Positions 44,921-53,746 of a stretch of 57,655 bases of DNA are shown piece after piece (the stretch's first letter is position 1; each line of letters begins with the position of its first letter). The notes beneath the pieces are model-generated. The model was not told the origin of the DNA and did not search any database. It worked only from the letters and a program-made list of their open reading frames with translations. A program made the translations under genes and the position numbers. Source of the stretch: an uncultured Lachnospiraceae bacterium (GTDB taxonomy: Bacteria; Bacillota; Clostridia; Lachnospirales; Lachnospiraceae). The stretch covers positions 34,985-92,639 of the forward strand of contig CAPQSW010000008.1 in the NCBI GenBank assembly GCA_948688495.1. Reading direction: 5' to 3'.

Positions 44921-45942
44921 ATCTGGGGAAAATCTCTGTAAAAAAGATATTCCTGCTGGTTAGCGGCGGTATGGCGGTTTCCATGCTGGCTATCTGCGCA
45001 GTTTTCTTTGCAGTGACAGGACAGAGATGGATGCTGATTGGCGGTATGCTGCTGACGCTCTGTGCCCTTGCATGGATGTTTCTTCTGGTGGCTGCTTTTG
45101 GCAAACGGCTTTCCATATTTACCAGCGAATTGTGCCAGGCAATCGATCAGATGATAAGCGGGGATCCTGTGCGCGCTGCGGACAGTGAAATGCTCTTTGC
45201 CCGTATCAGCTACCGTCTGTCCCGGCTGTACGATATCATGCAGGAGAACCGGCGGAAGGCATCCGAGGAACGGCAGGAGCTGCAGATGTTGGTATCTGAT
45301 GTTTCCCATCAGGTGAAAACACCGGTAAGCAACCTGAAAATGGTGACGGATACGCTGCTTTCAAGGTCTGTCGCAGAAGAAGAACAGCGGGAGTTCCTTA
45401 AGGGTATTCGGAATCAGACGGACAAGCTGGAGTTTCTTTTTCAGGCTCTTGTGAAAACCTCCCGGTTGGAAACAGGGGCAATCCGGTTGGAAAAGAAAGA
45501 CGCCCCGCTGATCGATACGCTGGCGATGGCCTGCAGTGGTATCGTATATGCGGCGGAAAAAAAGAATATTTCCGTAACGGTGGACTGCCCGGAAGATTTG
45601 TGCCTTTCCCATGACAGCAAGTGGACAGCGGAAGCCGTGTTCAACCTGCTGGATAATGCAGTGAAATATACCCCGGCCGGAGGAGCAATACGAATTTCAG
45701 TAGAACAATGGGAAATGTATGTAAAACTTAATGTGTCCGATACCGGCAAGGGTATTTCCGAGAGCAATCAGGCCGCTATTTTCCGGCGATTCTATCGTGA
45801 GGAAGAAGTACACGAACAGCAGGGCGTGGGCATTGGCCTGTATCTGGCCCGCGAGATCGTAACACGGCAGGGCGGCTATATCAAAGTGACTTCTGAGCCG
45901 GGGCAAGGTTCAGAGTTTTCTATCATGCTCCCTACAAGATAG
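44917..45942 (+). CDS. Sensor histidine kinase
   Basis: A 341-residue kinase with two close membrane segments (about 11-33 and 40-61) and almost no extracellular loop, the intramembrane-sensing layout. A HAMP-like linker leads to H131 in SDVSHQVKTPVSNLK, then the N box LLDNAVKYTP, G1 DTGKGISE and G2 VGIGLYLA. It forms a pair with the upstream regulator. After its stop the sequence has no gene until the truncated GNAT at 46049. Both genes are intact amid decayed neighbours. Confidence 0.92.
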   Translation: MNLGKISVKKIFLLVSGGMAVSMLAICAVFFAVTGQRWMLIGGMLLTLCALAWMFLLVAAFGKRLSIFTSELCQAIDQMISGDPVRAADSEMLFARISYRLSRLYDIMQENRRKASEERQELQMLVSDVSHQVKTPVSNLKMVTDTLLSRSVAEEEQREFLKGIRNQTDKLEFLFQALVKTSRLETGAIRLEKKDAPLIDTLAMACSGIVYAAEKKNISVTVDCPEDLCLSHDSKWTAEAVFNLLDNAVKYTPAGGAIRISVEQWEMYVKLNVSDTGKGISESNQAAIFRRFYREEEVHEQQGVGIGLYLAREIVTRQGGYIKVTSEPGQGSEFSIMLPTR

Positions 45943-46048
45943 GGAATTGGGAAAAGGTCGGATTTACTGTAAGGGATGGCTTGGTTTATACAAATAAAAA
46001 TATACATCAACTTAAAAGGGTTGATGTAATTTAATACGGAGGCTGCAT

Positions 46049-46366
46049 ATGGAAATAACATTATTAAGGGCAAATATTAACAACGCAAAAGAACTACATG
46101 CTATGCAGGTGAAAGCGTTCAAAGAATTGTTGGAGAAATATCAGGATTACGATACAAATCCAGCAAGCGAGAACGTGGAAAAAGCAATCCGGCTGTGTGA
46201 AGAAATTCACGGAAACGATAATTGGGAGCTGGACACCATTTTGCAGGAGCCTAAAAACTGTCATTTGTATGAAAAAATGGGGTATTGCCAGACGGGAAAA
46301 ACAGAGGTCATTAACGAAAGACTCACATTAACATTTTATGAAAAGAAGGGGGCAGGCATAACGTGA
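46049..46366 (+). pseudogene. GNAT acetyltransferase with central deletion
   Basis: A 105-codon open frame. The first ~50 residues (MEITLLRANINNAKELHAMQ, FKELLEKYQDYDTNP) are the start of a GNAT. The text then passes in frame to CEEIHGNDNWELDTILQEP and LYEKMGYCQTGKTEVINERL, which is the C-terminal part. The central strands with the acetyl-CoA binding (R/Q)xxGxG/A loop, about 50-60 residues, are missing, so an active enzyme is not expected. The stop overlaps the next gene's GTG by 4 bases, so the old operon order survives. Confidence 0.75.
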
Positions 46367-46497
46367 ATGTAATCATACTTGGTTCTGGAGGCTGTGTCAG
46401 CACGCCAAGGGCATGTTGTAACTGTCGTGTATGTACAAAAGGGCGGCAGAAAGGATTTCCTTATGCAAGAACGGGGTGCAGTCTGTTTGTTGATTTT
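46363..46497 (+). pseudogene. N-terminal fragment of a PhnP-like metallo-beta-lactamase fold hydrolase
   Basis: GTG 46363 opens MNVIILGSGGCVSTPRACCN followed by CRVCTKGRQKGFPYARTGCSLFVD, the start of a PhnP-type hydrolase with its cysteine-rich segment. After about 45 residues, before any HxHxDH motif, the text runs into the TetR fragment in another frame. Confidence 0.65.
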
Positions 46498-46504
46498 CTT
46501 TTTC

Positions 46505-46955
46505 GCCCCTCCCCTATAGCTATTGTAAAAACATGGATGGTTTACGGCAAGAGGTGGTTGCCCAGGTCAATCATTTTATACAGGAATATGCGGCGGCTCA
46601 TATTAACAAAGATGACTTGTTTCGCAGCACAGGAAAATCGTATATTCAGTTAGCACAAGAAGAACCTCATTTATTTAGAATTTTTATTTTACACCAACGG
46701 GAAGGAATTTCTTCGTTAAATGATTTGTACCAGTTGGAAGCCAATCCGCAAACTGCTGAATTTATTGCTAATGAATTGCACATTAGTGTAGCGCAGGCGA
46801 AACAGTTACATTTGAATATGCTGATTTATACGATTGGCATTGGCACTATCTTTTCTGTAACAACGCCGGGAATTTCGACGGACGAAATATATACACAACA
46901 AGAAGCTGCTTATGAAGCGTTTTTGAAACAGGCATTAGGATACGAGGAATCGTGA
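46505..46955 (+). pseudogene. C-terminal part of a TetR-family regulator
   Basis: From about 46505 the text YSYCKNMDGLRQEVVAQVNH (end of the recognition helix and helix 4 of a TetR) continues through the ligand-binding domain to TGA 46955. The helix-turn-helix itself is missing, fused away at the PhnP-like fragment. An internal ATG at 46533 would allow a 140-residue product without DNA-binding ability. The stop overlaps the next ATG (TGATG). Confidence 0.7.
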
Positions 46956-47147
46956 TGAAGAAAATAGGAATCATACTTGTATGAGTACAACTATTTTTTT
47001 ATAGGTGTAAAAGCCGTGTTAAATTTTCTTGTTAATGATGTAATCAGCGAACAATCGTTGGAGGTTGATGCGGTATCGGGTGCTGCTGTGAGCAGTAAAT
47101 GTATTATAAAAGCTATCGAGAACGCATTGCAAAGTGGGAGCAAATAA
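46955..47147 (+). pseudogene. FMN-binding domain protein remnant
   Basis: MKKIGIILV from ATG 46955 stops at once. In another frame VLNFLVNDVISEQSLEVDAV and SGAAVSSKCIIKAIENALQS to TAA 47147 is the C-terminal end of an FMN-binding domain (the VDAVSGATxxS motif, where FMN is attached covalently in RnfG/NqrC-like proteins). Only the two ends are left; the centre is deleted. Confidence 0.65.
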
Positions 47148-47178
47148 AATATAAGTGTTACACGGAAAGGAAATCATA

Positions 47179-47706
47179 ATGACAAAAGGAATTATTGTTT
47201 ATCAGTCTAAGTATGGGGCAACAAAGAAATACGCTGAATGGCTTCAAACTATGACAGATTTTTATTGTATAGAAGTATCGAAGGCGGCGGCAGATGAAGT
47301 AATACAATATGAAACCGTAGTATTTTGCGGCGGGATATACGCTTCAGGAATAGCAGGATTATCATTTTTAAAAAAGAATATTGATAAATTCAAGAATAAA
47401 AAAATGGCTATATTATGTGTTGGTGCGTCTCCTTATGATGAAAGTGCGTTTACAGAAATTAAGGAGCATAATTTGACGGGAGGTTTAAAAAGTATTCCGC
47501 TTTTTTATGGGAGGGGCGCATGGAATGAAAGCAAAATGAAACTCATAGATAGAACTTTATGCAAAATGTTACAAAAATCTGTGGCTAAAAAAGACCCAAG
47601 TACATATGAACCGTGGATGAAAGCCCTTATGTGTGCAAAGGGGCAAAATTGTGATTGGACAGATAAGAAATATTTAGTCCCATTATTAGAGTATTTGGAA
47701 AATTAG
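47179..47706 (+). CDS. Flavodoxin-domain protein (HemG-like)
   Basis: A 175-residue protein with the flavodoxin FMN-phosphate loop YQSKYGATKKYAEWL, FCGGIYASGIAGLSFLKKN and the ILCVGASP segment. The family includes menaquinone-dependent protoporphyrinogen oxidase-like proteins, but the specific activity is unknown. Start ATG 47179 behind GAAAGGAAATC. It is one of the few intact genes in the decay corridor and sits between the FMN-binding and LysR remnants. Confidence 0.85.
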   Translation: MTKGIIVYQSKYGATKKYAEWLQTMTDFYCIEVSKAAADEVIQYETVVFCGGIYASGIAGLSFLKKNIDKFKNKKMAILCVGASPYDESAFTEIKEHNLTGGLKSIPLFYGRGAWNESKMKLIDRTLCKMLQKSVAKKDPSTYEPWMKALMCAKGQNCDWTDKKYLVPLLEYLEN

Positions 47707-47708
47707 AT

Positions 47709-48420
47709 ATGGAAATAAGGTGGTATTTTCAAAAGCTATCCTCCCTACTGTCCGAAATGCAGGCAGGGAGCGACTCTTCTGCATATCACACAGCCCACCC
47801 TGTCTCGCCAGCTTATGCAGATGGAGGAGGAACTTGGCGTTAAATTATTTCGTAGGGGCAAGCACAATATTCTGTTGACTGAAGATGGCATGCTGCTTCG
47901 TAGACGTGCGCAGGGAATTGTCGATCTGGCGGAAAAAACAGCGAAGGAATTGAAGCATGGAGAAGAAATGGTTTCAGGGGAGGTTTCCATTGGCTGTGGA
48001 GAAACGCAGAATATGAGGCCGCTTTCCGAAATGATTGCTTCTTTTCAACAAAAATACCCGGAGGTAAGCTTTCACATTTATACGGCGATTGCGGATGATG
48101 TAAAGGAACGGTTAGAAAACGGCGTTTTAGACATGGGGCTTTTGCTGGAACCGGTAGAAGTCAGCAGATACCATTATATACGGATGCCGATAAAGGAAAA
48201 ATGGCAGATATTCCACTGATTATAGCAAGACGCCAGTCTATTCGGAATGAACTGGAAAACTGGTTTGGTTATGACAAGGAAAAACTCCATATTGTGTCAA
48301 CTTGTAATCTCTCTCATTACAATCAATCTATCATGGTGGAGAGCGGAATTGGGGTGGCGTTGGTGATGGCATTTGCACAGTATTTTACCGGCAATTCTTA
48401 TCTGAATCCTCTCACAGATC
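47709..48420 (+). pseudogene. LysR-family regulator remnant
   Basis: ATG 47709 gives MEIR and then foreign text; around 47737-47770 the frame reads YPPYCPKCRQ, which resembles the cysteine-rich KTR-domain proteins of mobile elements. From HITQPTLSRQLMQMEEELGV (helix-turn-helix) the LysR text is normal to MPIKEKWQIFH, stop at 48219. A -1 frame restart at 48201 gives DIPLIIARRQSIRNELENWF and SGIGVALVMAFAQ, the effector domain. So part of the N-terminus and a central segment are missing and the frame is broken. Confidence 0.7.
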
Positions 48421-48690
48421 CAAAGGAAACAGCAGTGTTCCTGGCAAACGTCACCTTTGAGCCAGGATGCCGGAACAACTGGCACATCCATCATGCAAAG
48501 AGCGGCGGCGGCCAGCTTTTGGTCTGCACGGCGGGCAGCGGTTGGTATCAGGAAGAAGGAAGTGAAGCACTGGCACGGCGCAAAGGCGGATAGCTGGTTC
48601 TCACATATTGCGGTATAAGTTCCAGGTGAAGGAACAAGCAACGAATGGTGCGAGCCTGTGGATGACGCATGGTATGGCGCATTACAGTAA
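48421..48690 (+). pseudogene. Cupin-domain protein remnant
   Basis: The LysR text runs into PKETAVFLANVTFEPGCRNN, WHIHHAKSGGGQLLVCTAGS and GWYQEEG, a cupin metal-binding barrel half. After a frame change come EVKHWHGAKADSWFSHIAV, a stop (TAA) and VPGEGTSNEWCEPVDDAWYG to TAA 48690, the normal C-terminus. Cupins of this type accompany carboxymuconolactone decarboxylase-like genes, and one follows here. Confidence 0.7.
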
Positions 48691-48750
48691 GTTTTACAGG
48701 AGGGGAATGAAGTAATTTATGATAAATGGCAAGGGAATGGAGGAATAAAA

Positions 48751-49079
48751 ATGAGAAACTATCACGAAACAGATCCGGAATTTATGAAGATCATAGAGCA
48801 TTTTACATTAGAGGAAGTGGAAAAAGAACCCGGTCAGGAGTTGCCGGAGGAGATGCGCTATCTGGCAATCCTTGCGACGTTAGTGGGTTGATTACGTTCT
48901 GCTTTCTGGCGGCGCAGGGCGGCTGTGAACCGCAGCTTATAGCTCATGCGAAGGGAAACATAAACCTTGGAAATGACAGAGATTTCCTGATCCGGGTGGT
49001 GTCGCAGTGCCTGCCTTATATTGGCTATCCACGCAGCCTGAATGCGGTAAACTGTATAGGAAAGGCTGCGGAATCATAA
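48751..49079 (+). pseudogene. Carboxymuconolactone decarboxylase-family remnant
   Basis: ATG 48751 behind GGAATGGAGG opens MRNYHETDPEFMKIIEHFTL and runs to MRYLAILATLVG, then TGA. In the next frame ITFCFLAAQGGCEPQLIAHA and VVSQCLPYIGYPRSLNAVNC, the second CMD domain, continue to TAA 49079. About 120 residues between the two halves are gone. This is the last remnant before the spoVT leader. Confidence 0.75.
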
Positions 49080-49194
49080 AGATTTGGAAAATGGGGGCGG
49101 GATGGCGCTGGTAAGTAACTGCGGGAAATAATTATTTTTTTACAATATTTTCAGGAATATGCCGGATAAAATCCATATTTTTTGAATGAAAATT

Positions 49195-49268
49195 AAGGTA
49201 TAAAATGCCTTCGTTTACAGATACTAGTATCGAGAAAAAGATAAGAGATTTGTAAATGGAGGATTTTT
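49195..49268 (+). repeat. Direct repeat copy B: leader of spoVT
   Basis: The native leader of spoVT, repeated at 42707-42779. It ends in GGAGGATTTTTT just before the ATG. It contains a perfect 12-bp palindrome GATACTAGTATC (49220-49231), which is degenerate in copy A (GGTACTCGTATC). The palindrome may be an operator or mRNA element of spoVT. Confidence 0.75.
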
Positions 49269-49269
49269 T

Positions 49270-49818
49270 ATGAAAGCAACAGGAATTGTACGTAGAATAG
49301 ATGATTTGGGAAGGGTAGTAGTACCTAAGGAAATTCGCCGTACGTTAAGGATTCGCGAAGGTGATCCATTAGAAATTTTTACTGACCGTGAGGGGGAGAT
49401 TATATTAAAGAAATATTCTCCTATCGGGGAGCTTGGACAGTTTGCCGGACTGTATGCAGAAAGCCTTGCACAGACCAGCGGTTGTCTGGTGTGCATTACA
49501 GACCGGGATCATGTTGTTGCGGCAGCAGGCAGTGGGAAAAAGGAGTTTGACGGCAAGCCGATCAGTAAGCAGCTGGAAAACGTAATTACAGACCGGGAGA
49601 CATTTACTGCCCGCAAGGATGAAAAAGGTTTTGTCAAGATCACGCTTGACGACTCAGGAGATTTTCAGTCCCAGGTAGTCTCCACAATTATTTGTGAAGG
49701 AGATGCTATTGGTTCTGTAGTAATGTATAACCGGGAGGAAAATGGTGGAATTGGAGAAGCAGAAAGTAAGATGGCAAAAGTTGCAGCCGGGTTTCTGGGA
49801 AAACAGATGGAGCAGTAA
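49270..49818 (+). CDS. spoVT: Stage V sporulation protein T
   Basis: A 182-residue regulator: N-terminal AbrB-type swapped-hairpin DNA-binding domain (MKATGIVRRIDDLGRVVVPK, EIRRTLRIREGDPLEIF) and a GAF-like C-terminal domain (about 55-180). Length and both domains match SpoVT, which in Bacillus tunes sigma-G-dependent forespore genes. It starts at ATG 49270 behind GGAGG. It shows that the organism has, or descends from, spore formers. It is transcribed alone, facing the deacetylase gene. Confidence 0.93.
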   Translation: MKATGIVRRIDDLGRVVVPKEIRRTLRIREGDPLEIFTDREGEIILKKYSPIGELGQFAGLYAESLAQTSGCLVCITDRDHVVAAAGSGKKEFDGKPISKQLENVITDRETFTARKDEKGFVKITLDDSGDFQSQVVSTIICEGDAIGSVVMYNREENGGIGEAESKMAKVAAGFLGKQMEQ

Positions 49819-49858
49819 GCTCCACTGTCCCGCCCGGCTGTCAGAGAGATAAAAAGCA

Positions 49859-50899
49859 TTAACGGTATTGGACTGGTTCTACACTTTTATCCAGTGGAGA
49901 GAATTCATATCCTTTATCGGAAAGATATTGAAGCACGGAGGGGAGCGCTCTTACAGTTGCATTCTTTCCCGCGCCGTCATGCATCAGTACCACAGGGTTT
50001 TCCACATTAGCGACGTTGCTGCAGATATTGTCGATAATGTTGTCTGTGGTGGTGAGATTGCTTCCATCCCCAGAACTGACATTCCAGTCAAAGTATTCAA
50101 ACCCACGCCGGTGCATCTCATCAATAATATTGTTCATGACGTAGGAAGAACCGTTATTGCTGCCACCCGGAAATCGAAACAGTGAAGGGGTATAGCCAGT
50201 ATTTTCTACAACCCAGTCATATACTTTCTCATAATCTTCAAGAAATGCGTCTTTAGAAGCGTAAATCGTGTTGTAGTTATGGCTGTAGGAATGCAGTGCA
50301 AGCGTATGCCCCCGCGCTACGATGTCAGATAAATATTCAGCGTATTCTTCATTATTTTTGCACACAACAAAGAAGGTCGCTTTGGCGTTATATTGATCTA
50401 GCAAGTCGAGTACCTTTGGGGTGAGGCTGGATGGTCCATCGTCAAAGGTGAGATGGACGACTTTTTTGGCGTCTTTCGGTGCACAATCCTCAGCATAGAG
50501 GTTAGGGTAATCATCTTCGTCAGGATTGTCAGCATCGTCATTATCGGTCTGGGAGTTATCTCCTGTGTCATGGTCTGTCTGTGAGTTGTCGTCAGCATCG
50601 TCCAAATCGCTGTCATTGGAGAGAGAGTCAATCTGTTCGGATAGCTCGGAAATGTATTCTTTCTGTCCGGCCACATAACTCTCTCTTTCTTCTAATTGTG
50701 CTGTACTGTCCGATAATTCTGTGTCCAGTTTGGAATTATCCTCCAACAGTTTGGCATTGTCCTCCTCAAGCTTAAATGCTTCTGCTTCAAGGCTTTGGCA
50801 TTGGTTGTTAAGATTCAGGCAGTGGAAGGCTAAGAATCCGCAACAACAAAGAAGCAGGATAGCACAGATTAGTACAGCAGTGAATGGTACTTTTTTCAT
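49859..50899 (-). CDS. Membrane-anchored polysaccharide deacetylase
   Basis: A 346-residue protein: N-terminal anchor (about 6-28), coiled coil (about 33-92), an Asp/Asn-rich spacer (about 96-132) and a NodB-type deacetylase domain. Catalytic motifs: TFDDG (151-155), HSYSH (203-207), RFPGG (242-246), DWN and LMHD. It should remove acetyl groups from peptidoglycan or another N-acetylated glycan outside the cell. Start ATG 50899 behind AAGGAG; an upstream in-frame ATG at 50956 overlaps the promoter and is rejected. Confidence 0.92.
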   Translation of the reverse strand: MKKVPFTAVLICAILLLCCCGFLAFHCLNLNNQCQSLEAEAFKLEEDNAKLLEDNSKLDTELSDSTAQLEERESYVAGQKEYISELSEQIDSLSNDSDLDDADDNSQTDHDTGDNSQTDNDDADNPDEDDYPNLYAEDCAPKDAKKVVHLTFDDGPSSLTPKVLDLLDQYNAKATFFVVCKNNEEYAEYLSDIVARGHTLALHSYSHNYNTIYASKDAFLEDYEKVYDWVVENTGYTPSLFRFPGGSNNGSSYVMNNIIDEMHRRGFEYFDWNVSSGDGSNLTTTDNIIDNICSNVANVENPVVLMHDGAGKNATVRALPSVLQYLSDKGYEFSPLDKSVEPVQYR

Positions 50900-50935
50900 A
50901 ATGATTCTCCTTATCTTTTGATATGTCCGAATAAT

Positions 50936-50964
50936 AGTATAGTCTCTATATTCCAAAAATGCAA
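50936..50964 (-). promoter_or_regulatory. Promoter of the deacetylase gene
   Basis: On the minus strand TTGCAT (50964-50959), a 17-base spacer and TATACT (50941-50936), 37 bases before the start. Confidence 0.65.
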
Positions 50965-50972
50965 AACCTTTC

Positions 50973-51001
50973 TTGTATATTCTCGGTGAAAAGTGTAAAA
51001 T
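50973..51001 (+). promoter_or_regulatory. Promoter of the yhaO/yhaN-like pair
   Basis: TTGTAT (50973-50978), 17-base spacer, TAAAAT (50996-51001), 42 bases before the start. It is back to back with the deacetylase promoter, 8 bases apart. Confidence 0.6.
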
Positions 51002-51042
51002 AGATAAGTAACTATTTTAGAAAATACGAAGGAGAATATTTT

Positions 51043-52089
51043 ATGAAGTTTATTCATATTGCCGATATACATTTAGGAGCAAAACCTGACAGGGACAGGG
51101 CATGGGAAAAGGAGCGCAGGTTTCATAGCTGGCAGGCATTTACAGAAGTTATCGAAAAAGCAAAGGAAGAACGGATTCCGCTTCTTTTGATTGCCGGCGA
51201 TTTGTTTCATGGGCAGCCATTGATGAAGGAGTTAAAAGAAGTAAATTATCAATTTTCCAGAATCCCGCAGACACAGGTAGTGATGATTGCCGGAAATCAT
51301 GACCATCTTGTGCCCGATTCCTGTTACCGCATGTTCCAGTGGGGAGAAAACGTCCATTTTCTCAAATCAGAGAATATGGAGGTTGTTGATTTAGAGGGAC
51401 TGCAGACAAGGGTGTATGGTCTAAGCTACTGGCATAAGGAAATTCCAAGGCCGCTGTATAAGGATGTAAAGGCGAAAGAAGGAGATTTTTGCAATATTCT
51501 GTTAGCACATGGCGGGGATGAGAAACACAGTCCGTTTCATGGCGGCGACTTTACAGACAGCGGGTTTGATTATGTGGCATTTGGACATATCCATAAGCCT
51601 ATGCAGATTGTACAGGATAAAGTGGTGATGGCAGGCGCATTACAGCCCATTGATTGCAATGATATGGGAGAACATGGGTATTTCCTTGGAGAAATAAAGG
51701 AGCATCAATGCCATGTGAAGTTTGTGCCGTTACATTATTGTGAATATGTATCCCTGAAACTCAAGGTCAGTCCAGATCTTACCCAGGGAGCTTTGCAGGA
51801 GTACATACAGGAGCACATAGGTGCAGCGCCTGCTTACCAGAAGTTCCGAATTACACTCAGCGGTTTTTGTGACCGGGATAATCCAATTGATACCGAATGG
51901 ATAAATACCATGGACCGGGTGGAAAAAGTGATCAACCTGTGCCAAGCGGATTACGATTTTGAAAAATTAAAGTTAAAATACAAAGAGCAGATTTTAGGGC
52001 GTTATATCCAGACTTTGGAAGGAATGCCCCAGGATAAGGTGACAAAAAAAGCATTATACTATGGTGTGGAGGCATTGTTGGCAGAATGA
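51043..52089 (+). CDS. YhaO/Mre11-like DNA repair nuclease
   Basis: A 348-residue metallophosphoesterase with the Mre11 motifs DIHLGAKPD, AGDLFHG, GNHDH, LAHGGD and FGHIHKP. It differs from SbcD at 7570 in its C-terminal half and pairs with a YhaN-like ATPase that overlaps its stop by 4 bases. In Bacillus the yhaO-yhaN pair is thought to act in DNA repair or end processing; the substrate here is unknown. Confidence 0.88.
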   Translation: MKFIHIADIHLGAKPDRDRAWEKERRFHSWQAFTEVIEKAKEERIPLLLIAGDLFHGQPLMKELKEVNYQFSRIPQTQVVMIAGNHDHLVPDSCYRMFQWGENVHFLKSENMEVVDLEGLQTRVYGLSYWHKEIPRPLYKDVKAKEGDFCNILLAHGGDEKHSPFHGGDFTDSGFDYVAFGHIHKPMQIVQDKVVMAGALQPIDCNDMGEHGYFLGEIKEHQCHVKFVPLHYCEYVSLKLKVSPDLTQGALQEYIQEHIGAAPAYQKFRITLSGFCDRDNPIDTEWINTMDRVEKVINLCQADYDFEKLKLKYKEQILGRYIQTLEGMPQDKVTKKALYYGVEALLAE

Positions 52090-53738
52090 AAATAACAGAG
52101 ATTCAGATTAAAAATTTTGGAAAGCTCCATAATGTAAGTATGCGTCCCCTTCCGGGACTGAACGTGATTTATGGAGAAAATGAAACCGGAAAATCCACGA
52201 TGCAGAGATTTATTACAAGTATGTTGTTTGGCTTAGAAAAACAGCGCGGCAAATCAGGCAGAAATGACAATTACCAGAAATATGAACCCTGGAACAGCAA
52301 TTCTTTTTTTGCAGGCGGATTAAAATTTACGGTGGGAGATAAACCTTTTTATCTGGAGAGAAATTTTTACCATAAGGAGAAATCAGCAAAACTTACCAAT
52401 GAGATGGATGGAGAAGAACTGTCCGTGGAACACGGAGATTTGGAGATACTTCTGGGAGGGATGAAGAAGGCTTCCTATGAGAATACATATTGTATCCATC
52501 AGGCAGAAATTGAGACAAAAAAAGAATTTGCAGAAATTCTTCAGAACTATTTTGTAAATATGTCTATAGGAAGTGACAGCGGCGTAGATATGGCGGGCGC
52601 AAGCAAACGCTTGAGAGACAAAAAGAAAGAAGCCGAGCAGTCTTTGGAAGAACAAAAACAGAGCCGCATGGATACAGTAGAAAAACTGCGGGTGGAAGAA
52701 ACTGTCGTGAAAAGGGATATTGAACAGTTACAGGAGCAGCAGAGGGAGGGCCATAAAAATATCTCCAGACAGGCATCCGGTGTAGTTGTGCCGGAACATG
52801 ACAGCAACCAGATGGCGGAATATTTAAGGGACATCCGCCAAAAGAATATGCAAAAGGGATACAGAGTGCGGCTTGGGGTTTCTATTCTGATTACCTTATT
52901 GAGCTTGCTTTTTGGGATTGTAAACGCCGTATCCCATGCACTGTTTCGCTCTGGAAACTGGGGATTTCTTGTGCTGGAGCTTGTATTGCTGTTTGGATTT
53001 CTGGGAGGGGCGGGAAGTGTCTGCCACTGGTTTCAGAAAGAGAAGAAGCTAAAAATGCTAATGCAAAAACAGGAGGAGGAAAAGCGGGAACTGAGTATTG
53101 CTGCCTCCAAAGATAAGGAATGGAAGAAAGTGCAGGAGCGGCAGGAAACGCAGGCAAAGCACCAGGCGGTAGAGATGCTTTTGCAGGAACAGCTTGCTGA
53201 GAAGCAGGCGCTTCTTTTAAATCTGCAGGAGGTAATTGAGGATTATCTGGAACCGGCAGAAGATGAACATGAATTGGAATTGCAGATTCAGGCATATGAG
53301 CTTGCTTATAATACCCTGCAGAATTTATCCAAAGATATGTACCAGGATACAAGAAAGCAGATGGAGGCAGAGATGTCTAAGGTGCTTGAGGAGATAACCC
53401 AGGGGAAGTACGACAGGATTGGGCTGGATGAGCAGATGAATCTTGTGGTAAAGAAGGAGAATCAAACGCTATATCCCTGGCAGCTCAGTCAGGGCGTCAT
53501 GGAGCAGATGTATGTGGCATTAAGGATGGGCGCGGGAGGTATTTTTACCAAGGAAGAGTCAATGCCCATCATTTTGGATGAGGTGTTTGCCGCCTTTGAT
53601 GAAAAGCGTCTGGAATCGGCGCTTAAATGGCTGGGCAGGCAGAAGGGACAAATTTTCCTTTTCACCTGTCAGCGCAGGGAGATGGAGATTCTTTCAAGGA
53701 ACAACATCCCCTATGGAAAGATTATGCTTAGCAGATAG
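52086..53738 (+). CDS. YhaN-like Rad50-type ATPase with membrane segments
   Basis: A 550-residue AAA/SMC-type ATPase. Walker A GENETGKST (30-38), coiled coil (about 175-235), two hydrophobic segments (about 262-283 and 295-320, VSILITLLSLLFGIV and FLVLELVLLFGFLGG), a second coiled coil (about 325-435), signature LSQGVMEQ and Walker B MPIILDEVFAAFDEKR. In place of the zinc hook of SbcC it has a membrane hairpin. It is shorter than many YhaN proteins (600-1000), through shorter coils. Partner of the preceding nuclease. Confidence 0.85.
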   Translation: MKITEIQIKNFGKLHNVSMRPLPGLNVIYGENETGKSTMQRFITSMLFGLEKQRGKSGRNDNYQKYEPWNSNSFFAGGLKFTVGDKPFYLERNFYHKEKSAKLTNEMDGEELSVEHGDLEILLGGMKKASYENTYCIHQAEIETKKEFAEILQNYFVNMSIGSDSGVDMAGASKRLRDKKKEAEQSLEEQKQSRMDTVEKLRVEETVVKRDIEQLQEQQREGHKNISRQASGVVVPEHDSNQMAEYLRDIRQKNMQKGYRVRLGVSILITLLSLLFGIVNAVSHALFRSGNWGFLVLELVLLFGFLGGAGSVCHWFQKEKKLKMLMQKQEEEKRELSIAASKDKEWKKVQERQETQAKHQAVEMLLQEQLAEKQALLLNLQEVIEDYLEPAEDEHELELQIQAYELAYNTLQNLSKDMYQDTRKQMEAEMSKVLEEITQGKYDRIGLDEQMNLVVKKENQTLYPWQLSQGVMEQMYVALRMGAGGIFTKEESMPIILDEVFAAFDEKRLESALKWLGRQKGQIFLFTCQRREMEILSRNNIPYGKIMLSR

Positions 53739-53746
53739 GAAATGTT

